Shown here: one piece after another, positions 57,030 through 64,000 of the stretch
Layout of the letters: each line of letters opens with the position of its first letter
How positions within the stretch are numbered: the first letter of the stretch is position 1
Assembly: GCA_020047815.1 (NCBI GenBank)
Contig: JAIFNG010000175.1
Location: 1 to 64,000, forward strand
DNA: 64,000 nt
Reading direction: 5' to 3'
Source: Anaerolinea sp.
GTDB taxonomy: Bacteria; Chloroflexota; Anaerolineae; Anaerolineales; Villigracilaceae
Program-made: the position numbers and the translations under genes
Notes under the pieces: generated by a model
The model's database searches: none
What the model saw: the letters and a program-made list of their open reading frames with translations, nothing else
Told to the model about the DNA's origin: nothing

Positions 57030-59825
57030 ATGTCAAACATAAATCTATCAGTCAATGGCAAACAATATTCACTTGCTCCCGTTGCGGGCGAGACTTTATC
57101 CACCCTCCTTCGACAAAGGCTTAACCTCACAGGTACAAAGATCGGCTGCGAGGAAGCTGAGTGCGGGGCATGCACTGTCCTTGTGAACGGTGAACCGACA
57201 ATGTCCTGTGTTTATCCCGCAGAGCGCGCGGATGGCAAGACCATTGTCACCATCGAGGGACTTGCCCAGCGTGTCCATGAAGAGATGAAGCTGCATCCAC
57301 TGCAGGAAGCTTTTGTGGAACATGGCGCAGTTCAATGCGGATTCTGCATCCCCGGTCAAATTATGACTGCTTATGCCCTGCTCAAACGCAACCCGGATCC
57401 CACCAGTGACGATGTTCGTTTTGCGTTAAAGGATACACTCTGTCGTTGCGCGGGTTATCCTTCCATCCAAAATGCCATCCTTGCCGCGGCGCAAGCTTTG
57501 CGTACCGGTGAGCCTGTTCAAAAGCCAGATCACATACCCGATTCTATTCACACGCACAAAACGGTTGGACATAAACACTTGCGCCCTGAAGCAGTTGAAA
57601 AGGTAACGGGCAAGGCTATCTATACTGATGACCTGACATTTGACGGCATGTTATTTGCAAAAGCCAAACGCGCCATGATCCCGCATGGGTTTCTAACGAA
57701 ACTGGATATTTCCAAGGCAAAAGCATTGAAGGGTGTCCTGGCGGTCTTAACCGCGGATGACATCCCCGGCGAACACAATCACGGGTTGGTCATCTATGAC
57801 TGGCCTGTCATGGTGGGTATTGGGGAGCGTGTTCGCTATGTGGGCGATGCGCTTGCCATTGTCGCCGCGGAAACCCAGGAGATCGCCGACCAGGCATCCG
57901 GGTTGATTGAAGCGGAGTTTGACCTGCAACCTATAATTACCAACCCTGTTCAGGCACGCCAGGATGGTGTGCCGCAGATCCATGAGAAAGGCAACCTGCT
58001 CAAGCACATTAAAGTCCGCAAAGGTGACATGGATGCGGGTTTTGCCAGTGCTGATGTGGTCCTCGAACACACCTTCCACACCCCAACCACCGACCATGCT
58101 TTCATCGAACCTGAGTGCAGCATTGGGGTGCCGCTAGAAAATGGGCGTATGGAAATTTATGTCGGCTCACAAATTCCATATCAGGATAAAACCCAGGTGG
58201 CGCGTGCATTAGGGTGGGATGAAGAACGGGTGCGCATTGTTGGGCAGTTGATGGGCGGCGGTTTTGGCGGCAAGGAAGACATCATGGGACAGATCCATGT
58301 TGCCCTGCTTGCCAACGTGACCCAGCGTCCTGTAAAATTGTTGTTTGACCGTCAGGAAAGTTTGCTTGTGCACCCCAAGCGCCATGCCACTCAAATCCGG
58401 GTTAAAGTTGGGGCAAAGAAAGATGGGCGCATTGTTGCCATGGATACCGAGTTATATGGTGACACAGGTGCGTATGCGTCGCTCGGCGAAAAAGTAATGA
58501 CCCGTGCCACCACGCATTCGGCAGGTCCCTACGATATTGAAAACGTCCGTGCTGATTGTTATGCCATGTACACCAACAACCCACCTTCGGGTGCATTCCG
58601 CGGATTTGGTGTAACGCAGTCCGCTTTTGCTGTTGAATCGATGATGGATATGCTTGCTGAAAAATTGAAGATGGATCGCGTGGAACTGCGCCGGATGAAT
58701 GCGCTGCATGTTGGAAGCATCACCAATACAGGACAGGTCCTGCGTGATTCGGTGGGTTTGACGGAATGTATCGATAAAGTGGAAGCGGAAATGCGGAGGG
58801 TCGATCCAAATCCATTCAGTCCGAAAGTTGATCCTGAGAACCCGAACCTGGTGCGTGCCTGGGGATATGCTTCTGCCTATAAAAACACGGGACTTGGCGG
58901 CGGTGCGCCTGATAAATCAGGTGCAGATGTCGAGCTGTACGAAGATGGTACTTTCCAGGTCCGCAGTTCAGCCGCTGAACTTGGGCAGGGACTCGTCACC
59001 GTTATGCGCCTGGTGGTTTCGGAAGAAATGTCAATTGCACCTGAGAAAGTCAGTGTCCTTGTCATGGATACCGACCTGACTCCGAATGGTGGGCCAACCA
59101 CGGCCTCCCGTCAGACCTTTGTTACAGGTAATGCGTCACGCTATGCTGCAAAGACCCTGCGTGAGCAAATCTCTGCCACGATGGCGGAGAAGTATGATGT
59201 GCGCCCCGAGCAGATACGCTTTGAAGATGGTATTGTCCATGTTAACGGACATTCAATGACCTACGCGGAAATCTATAAGGAAATGATGGGGATGGGACAG
59301 AAGCCGCTTGTCCGCTATGAATATGAAGCGCCCAAGACTAAACCACTTGGGGAAGGCGGTGACATGCATTTCGCATTCTCCTTTGCCACCCAAGCCGCCG
59401 AAGTGGAAGTGAACAAATTAACGGGTGAGGTGCGCGTGCTTAAGGTTATCTCTGCCAACGACGTGGGCATGGCGGTCAACCCTCTCGGCTTGCAGGGACA
59501 GGTCGAAGGCGGCGTGATGATGGGTCTAGGCAACTGCCTTACCGAAGAGTTTATTGTCGAGAACGGCAACGTGGTCACAGACCATCTCGCCCGTTACCGT
59601 GTGCCCGGCATCATGCTCACCCCTGAGATCACCTCCATCATCGTTGAGCATCCTGTGGAAGCAGGTCCTTATGGTGCGAAGGGCGTTGGCGAAGTATCCA
59701 GCATCCCCACCACACCCGCCATTACCAACGCCATTTATAACGCGGTGGGTGTAAGAATTTTCAAACTCCCTGTGGATCAGGAAATGATAGCAAAGGAGTT
59801 GTGGGAGCGGGAAAGTAATAAGTAG
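57030..59825 (+). CDS. Molybdenum hydroxylase (XdhD-like): 2Fe-2S domain fused to Moco-binding subunit
   Basis: GCEEAECGACTVLVNGEPTMSC; GAVQCGFCIPGQIMTAYALL; LCRCAGYPSI; LMGGGFGGKED; SGAFRGFGVTQSAFAVE. Confidence 0.9.
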   Translation: MSNINLSVNGKQYSLAPVAGETLSTLLRQRLNLTGTKIGCEEAECGACTVLVNGEPTMSCVYPAERADGKTIVTIEGLAQRVHEEMKLHPLQEAFVEHGAVQCGFCIPGQIMTAYALLKRNPDPTSDDVRFALKDTLCRCAGYPSIQNAILAAAQALRTGEPVQKPDHIPDSIHTHKTVGHKHLRPEAVEKVTGKAIYTDDLTFDGMLFAKAKRAMIPHGFLTKLDISKAKALKGVLAVLTADDIPGEHNHGLVIYDWPVMVGIGERVRYVGDALAIVAAETQEIADQASGLIEAEFDLQPIITNPVQARQDGVPQIHEKGNLLKHIKVRKGDMDAGFASADVVLEHTFHTPTTDHAFIEPECSIGVPLENGRMEIYVGSQIPYQDKTQVARALGWDEERVRIVGQLMGGGFGGKEDIMGQIHVALLANVTQRPVKLLFDRQESLLVHPKRHATQIRVKVGAKKDGRIVAMDTELYGDTGAYASLGEKVMTRATTHSAGPYDIENVRADCYAMYTNNPPSGAFRGFGVTQSAFAVESMMDMLAEKLKMDRVELRRMNALHVGSITNTGQVLRDSVGLTECIDKVEAEMRRVDPNPFSPKVDPENPNLVRAWGYASAYKNTGLGGGAPDKSGADVELYEDGTFQVRSSAAELGQGLVTVMRLVVSEEMSIAPEKVSVLVMDTDLTPNGGPTTASRQTFVTGNASRYAAKTLREQISATMAEKYDVRPEQIRFEDGIVHVNGHSMTYAEIYKEMMGMGQKPLVRYEYEAPKTKPLGEGGDMHFAFSFATQAAEVEVNKLTGEVRVLKVISANDVGMAVNPLGLQGQVEGGVMMGLGNCLTEEFIVENGNVVTDHLARYRVPGIMLTPEITSIIVEHPVEAGPYGAKGVGEVSSIPTTPAITNAIYNAVGVRIFKLPVDQEMIAKELWERESNK

Positions 59826-59844
59826 AAAGTGAAAAATTGACATT

Positions 59845-59886
59845 AAAAAAAGGGCTCTCAGGTCTAAAACCCTGAGAGCCCTTTTT
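59845..59886. terminator. Bidirectional rho-independent terminator
   Basis: AAAAAAAGGGCTCTCAGGTCTAAAACCCTGAGAGCCCTTTTT. Confidence 0.9.
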
Positions 59887-59942
59887 GCTTATCCATCCTT
59901 GAATCCTGGTTCCCAACCCAGTGACACTGAAAACAGGTGTTA

Positions 59943-62297
59943 TCAAAACCCTTCATGCTCTGTTCTTGCAATAATTTCATCCTGCAAGGTTTTACTCAGA
60001 TCACAGAAGTAATCGCTGTAACCAGCCACGCGGACAATTAATGAGCGGTACTCCCCGGGGTTGGCTTGCGCTGCTTTGAGTGTTTCTGCATCCACCACGT
60101 TAAATTGGATGTGGTGGCCATCCAGTTTGAAGTACCCGCGCACCAGGCTGACGAGTTTGTCAAGTCCCTCATCGTTTGCCAGTACCTGCGGTGTGAATTT
60201 TTGGTTGAGCAGGGTTCCGCCTGTGCGGGCATGATCCATTTTGGAAACTGAGCGTGCAGCTGCGGTTGGACCGTTTCTGTCCGCTCCCTGCACAGGGGAG
60301 ACGCCTTCGGATAGTGGTGTCCAGGCTTTACGTCCATCAGCCGTTGCCCCCGTTACCGAGCCGAAGTATATGTGACAGGTTGTTGGCAGCAGATTGATAT
60401 GGTATTCACCGCCGCGCATATTCCTGCGCCCATCCACTGCATTATAGTAAGCCTCAAAGACGCGCACCATCAAATTGTCAGCGGCGTCATCGTCGTTGCC
60501 GTATCGCGGAGTGCGATTCAACAGCATTTGACGTTCGCGCTCGAACCCGTTAAAGTCCGAGGCCAGGATCGAGAGCAAGGCTGACATGTCCATAACTTTG
60601 TCTTCAAAAATGTGCTTTTTGATTGCGGATAAAATATCGGTCATCGTTCCGACCCCAACGCCTTGAATGTAGGAGGTGTTATAACGTGCTCCCCCTGCGT
60701 GATAATCTTTGCCTCGGGCGATGCAGTCGTCAGTCAGCAGCGAAAGGAAGGGCGAGGGCATGTATTTTGCATACAGGTTTTCGATGACATTATTTCCCCG
60801 CACTTTGATATCAACAAAGTGCAGCACCTGCTGTTCAAAGGCGGCGAATAGTTCGTCGAATGAGGTGAACGTGCGCGGGTCACCGGTTTCAAGCCCCAGT
60901 TTGCGCCCGGTTCGCGGGTCGATTCCACTATGTAGCGTCAACTCCAACACCTTCGGTAGATTGAAATAGCCAGTCAAAATATAGGCTTCCTTGCCAAAGG
61001 CACCAACTTCCACGCAGCCGCTCGATCCGCCGCAGCGCGCATCAGTGACGTCTTTCCCCATCCGCACCAATTCCTGCACGATCAGATCGGCGTTGAAAAT
61101 GGATGGTTGTCCAAACCCGGTGCGAATGATCCTGGCGGCGCGCCGCACAAATTTATCGGGATTCTTCTTGCTGACCTGCACAGATGATGATGGCTGCAGC
61201 AGGCGCATTTCTTCGATCACATCCAACAGCAAGTATGAGACCTCGTTGACACCGTCCGATCCATCGGGACGCAGGCCACCTATGTTAATTTGGGCGAAGT
61301 CGGTATAAGTCCCGCTTTCGGCGGCAGTCACACCTACTTTGGGTGGAGCGGGTTGGTTGTTGAACTTGATCCAGAAAGAGTGCAGCAATTCCTCGTAATA
61401 CTCTCTTCCATGCTTGTTCAGGTCGTAGAACTGCAGCAAGTGCTGGTCAAGTTTTCCGGGGCAGAAAGCGTCCCAGGTGTTAAGTTCAGTGGTTACGCCC
61501 AGATGGACGAACCAATAGTATTGCAATGCTTCGTGGAAGTCTGATGGGGCGTGTGCAGGAACATGGCGGCAGACGGATGCGATTTTTTCAAGTTCCAGCC
61601 GCCTTAGCGGATCTGCCTCCGCCTCAGCTTGTTCCTCCGCCATTTGGGCATATCTCTCCCCGAAACGGATCAATGCCCCAGCAGCGATATGCATGGCACG
61701 CAGTTCCTCCTGCTTGTCGTAGGCTTCGGGGTCATTTAGAAAGTCTAAGGCTGAGAGACGGCGGTCAATCTCTGCCTGAAAATCGAGCATGCCTTTGTGG
61801 TAGATCTTGTCATCTAGTACGGTGTGGCCAGGTGCGCGCTGCTCCATAAACTCGGTAAAAATTCCGGCTTCATAGGCTGCTTTCCATTCTTCCGTCATTT
61901 CGTTCAGGATCAGTTCGCGCATGGATTTATTCTGCCAGAATGGGATGACCGTTTCCTGGTAGGCACGGCGGGTGGCAGGTTCAACGTGGAATGATGTTTT
62001 TTCCCGGCTGTTCAGGATGTCCAGGTCGCTGAGTGAGTGACAGCATAACTCTGGGAAGGTTGGTGCGGTTTTAGGCGCGGGACCTTTTTCGCCGACCATT
62101 AACTCGCCGGGATATATCTCGATGTGTTTGTGCTCCAGCAAATAGGCGAACGATTTTGCGCGCTTGACTGGTGTGGATAGCAAACCAGTCTCCTGCTGGT
62201 AGAAAGCGGTCAGCAATTCGGCGCGTTCGCTTGAAAGGGTCTCTTTGGCGTTCAGGCTTTTTTCACGCAGTGTTTTTATACGATCAGTAATTGGCAT
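59943..62297 (-). CDS. Glycyl radical enzyme, HypD-like (trans-4-hydroxy-L-proline dehydratase type)
   Basis: Cys loop ARCGGSSGCVEVGAFGKEAYILTGYFN; glycyl loop SLIVRVAGYSDYFCDLS; FTEFMEQRAPGHTV; NTWDAFCPGKLDQHL. Confidence 0.8.
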   Translation of the reverse strand: MPITDRIKTLREKSLNAKETLSSERAELLTAFYQQETGLLSTPVKRAKSFAYLLEHKHIEIYPGELMVGEKGPAPKTAPTFPELCCHSLSDLDILNSREKTSFHVEPATRRAYQETVIPFWQNKSMRELILNEMTEEWKAAYEAGIFTEFMEQRAPGHTVLDDKIYHKGMLDFQAEIDRRLSALDFLNDPEAYDKQEELRAMHIAAGALIRFGERYAQMAEEQAEAEADPLRRLELEKIASVCRHVPAHAPSDFHEALQYYWFVHLGVTTELNTWDAFCPGKLDQHLLQFYDLNKHGREYYEELLHSFWIKFNNQPAPPKVGVTAAESGTYTDFAQINIGGLRPDGSDGVNEVSYLLLDVIEEMRLLQPSSSVQVSKKNPDKFVRRAARIIRTGFGQPSIFNADLIVQELVRMGKDVTDARCGGSSGCVEVGAFGKEAYILTGYFNLPKVLELTLHSGIDPRTGRKLGLETGDPRTFTSFDELFAAFEQQVLHFVDIKVRGNNVIENLYAKYMPSPFLSLLTDDCIARGKDYHAGGARYNTSYIQGVGVGTMTDILSAIKKHIFEDKVMDMSALLSILASDFNGFERERQMLLNRTPRYGNDDDAADNLMVRVFEAYYNAVDGRRNMRGGEYHINLLPTTCHIYFGSVTGATADGRKAWTPLSEGVSPVQGADRNGPTAAARSVSKMDHARTGGTLLNQKFTPQVLANDEGLDKLVSLVRGYFKLDGHHIQFNVVDAETLKAAQANPGEYRSLIVRVAGYSDYFCDLSKTLQDEIIARTEHEGF

Positions 62298-62347
62298 GGG
62301 AACCTCCGAAAGGGTGAGTGAATTGGTTCTAGATGTATGAAAAATGG

Positions 62348-63286
62348 CTATCTTAAGATAATTTTCAGGTTATAACTTTTAAGAAATTCTGCCGCCCGGA
62401 GCATGGCTTCTTCTGTTGGAGGTTTTGTACCAGCTAGTTTATAGTCACGTGAGAGGGCTTCATATTTTGCCTGGGCGATGTCATGGTATCCCATCAATTC
62501 GACACCTTCAAGCTTTGGCAGGCTGGCAAGGAATTTTGCGCTTTCCACAAGATTTTCCTCGTCATCATTAATGCCAGGAATCAGTGGAATACGGACCAGG
62601 ACTTTATGTTGATATTCGACCAGTTTTCGCAAATTCTCCAAAATCACCGGGTTGGGAACTCCCGTTACTTCTTTGTGACGTGCGTTGTCCATGAGTTTTA
62701 AATCGTAAAGGAATAAATCCACGTTCCTGCGAATTTTTTCGAAGACATTCCAATTTGAAAACCCGCTTGTATCCACTGCCGTATGAATTTCCTGTTCACG
62801 GCAGGCAACCAACAATTCAGATAGAAAACCCGGCTGTATCAGCGGTTCACCGCCTGAAAAAGTTACGCCGCCATCCGATTCTTCATAAAAAGGAATTTCC
62901 CGTTTTACCTGTTCCATTACCTCTTGAACAGTGACTTCACGACCCGAAAACTGCCGCGCACCGGAATAACAAGTTGCGATGCAGGTCTGACACCTGGTGC
63001 ATTTTTGTCTGTCTGTTAGCACGGCCCCGGGCACCATTGTGTTCTGACTTTCGGCTGTCCTCTCATTGGAGGTGTTGAAATCCAGTCTAATTGCTCCTTC
63101 GGGACACGCCTCCACACATGCTCCGCACATCAGGCACCGTCCCTGGCGATGGAGCAGTTGCGGCACAAAGGAGATACTCTCCGGGTTGTGACACCATAAG
63201 CAGGAGAGCGGGCATCCGCTAAAAAAGACGGTTGTCCGGATGCCAGGTCCATCGTTGATGGAATATTTCTTGATATCGAAAATCAT
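62348..63286 (-). CDS. Glycyl radical enzyme activating protein (radical SAM plus ferredoxin domain)
   Basis: NDGPGIRTTVFFSGCPLSCLWCHNPES; CLMCGACVEACPEGAI; CTRCQTCIATCYSGA; start trimmed to MIFDIKKYS. Confidence 0.9.
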   Translation of the reverse strand: MIFDIKKYSINDGPGIRTTVFFSGCPLSCLWCHNPESISFVPQLLHRQGRCLMCGACVEACPEGAIRLDFNTSNERTAESQNTMVPGAVLTDRQKCTRCQTCIATCYSGARQFSGREVTVQEVMEQVKREIPFYEESDGGVTFSGGEPLIQPGFLSELLVACREQEIHTAVDTSGFSNWNVFEKIRRNVDLFLYDLKLMDNARHKEVTGVPNPVILENLRKLVEYQHKVLVRIPLIPGINDDEENLVESAKFLASLPKLEGVELMGYHDIAQAKYEALSRDYKLAGTKPPTEEAMLRAAEFLKSYNLKIILR

Positions 63287-63357
63287 TCCGCTTTGCACGG
63301 TAAAAATATACTCCCAGTAGGGCAAGCTGTCAATAATAAATATCCAACTTGTATATT

Positions 63358-63379
63358 TATTGTATACTGTTGTACAATA
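63358..63379. promoter_or_regulatory. Candidate operator between the divergent activase and regulator genes
   Basis: TATTGTA-TACTGTTG-TACAATA perfect 7-bp arms; contains GTATAC and TTGTACAA palindromes. Confidence 0.55.
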
Positions 63380-63385
63380 TTCATT

Positions 63386-64000
63386 ATGACAAAGGCAACC
63401 CATATTCAGAAACCTCGCGCCAGTGACCAGGTGCAAAACGAATTGCGCCGCTTAATTCTAACCCTCGAGTTGCAACCCGGTCTCGCAGTGAGCGAAGCCA
63501 TGTTGATGCAGCGCTATGGTTGGGGGCGGACTCCTTTGCGGGAGGCTTTCCAGCGCCTGGCAGAACAATCCCTGCTGCAGATGATTCCCCAACATGGGGC
63601 GGTCATTACTCCTCTGGCTGTGTTTGACTTTATCGAAGTGATGGATGCGATGAGCATGGTTATTGGCTCGGCTGCATCCCTGGCTTGTCGACGCCTGACC
63701 GATGAACAATTTGTCCGCCTGGATGAAATAGTCATGCTGGCTGAAACTGCTGCTGCAAAAAATGATTTCGCCAACCTGGCTGATCTGGACTATGATTTCC
63801 ACTGCATTTTGGCGGAAGCAACCGGGAATCGTTATCTTAGTCGATATTTGTTACATTTACATCAAGTGGCAACACGCTTCAATTATGCCGCCTGGCAAAG
63901 GGACGGTGGTGTGGGGGAGTCGATCGGTGAACACCGTCACATTGTGAATATTTTTCGTCAACGCGACCCTGCCCAGTCCAAGATTGCGATGCTGGAACAC
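63386..64000 (+). CDS. GntR family (FCD-type) regulator, truncated by window end
   Basis: ATG at 63386 open to 64000: MTKATHIQKPRASDQVQNELRRLILTLELQPGLAVSEAMLMQRYGWGRTPLREAFQRLAEQSLLQMIPQHGAVIT; not in ORF track because it has no stop. Confidence 0.85.
   Translation, partial: MTKATHIQKPRASDQVQNELRRLILTLELQPGLAVSEAMLMQRYGWGRTPLREAFQRLAEQSLLQMIPQHGAVITPLAVFDFIEVMDAMSMVIGSAASLACRRLTDEQFVRLDEIVMLAETAAAKNDFANLADLDYDFHCILAEATGNRYLSRYLLHLHQVATRFNYAAWQRDGGVGESIGEHRHIVNIFRQRDPAQSKIAMLEH

Noticed and set aside
38085-59118. Additional GTCAGAC/GTCTGAC hits inside ade and the molybdenum hydroxylase genes
   Set aside because: They lack the extended arms and lie inside coding regions; the frequency is compatible with chance for a 7-mer.
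59943-62297. Pyruvate formate-lyase assignment for the glycyl radical enzyme
   Set aside because: Single Cys in a GCVE loop rather than the adjacent Cys-Cys of true PFL; fits the dehydratase branch better.
1-64000. CRISPR arrays, rRNA genes, prophage or integrase genes
   Set aside because: No regularly spaced identical repeats with unique spacers, no rRNA-like blocks and no recognisable phage or transposase proteins were seen.

Overview
The window looks like a chromosomal segment from an anaerobic Chloroflexota (Anaerolineae-like) bacterium. Taxonomy is inferred from gene content and TEAPAA-type lipoprotein linkers and was not tested. Bases 1-35 kb are mostly housekeeping and cell-envelope genes: VanW, LCP, fmt, aquaporin, prfC, glpK/glpD, GT2, panE-like, a TGS-containing nucleoside kinase, xseAB, murJ, a PLD lipoprotein, a HerA-like ATPase, sdaA and pepA. 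From about 35.3 to 59.8 kb there is a coherent purine-catabolism island: an 8-oxoguanine deaminase/SsnA-like amidohydrolase, adenine deaminase, two GntR/UTRA regulators, YgeY-like hydrolase, YgeW-like carbamoyltransferase, carbamate kinase, two BMP-type nucleoside ABC importers and an FAD subunit plus a fused 2Fe-2S/Moco xanthine dehydrogenase. At the right end a HypD-like glycyl radical enzyme and its activase diverge from a GntR/FCD regulator that runs off the window. The main leads are: (i) the purine-to-carbamoyl-phosphate island with a candidate shared operator (TTGTCAGACAA type) just downstream of -10 boxes; (ii) a HypD-like glycyl radical system; (iii) a DUF6883-like gene with one in-frame TAA next to a DUF4926-like gene; (iv) a repeat-rich 1.1 kb intergenic region with a perfect 46-bp palindrome and 150-bp periodicity; (v) an RRM-protein leader with an attenuator-like hairpin; (vi) -10 boxes placed 6-8 nt before ATGs, suggesting leaderless mRNAs. 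No CRISPR array, rRNA or clear transposase was seen. Family calls come from recognising motifs by eye; no database search was run.
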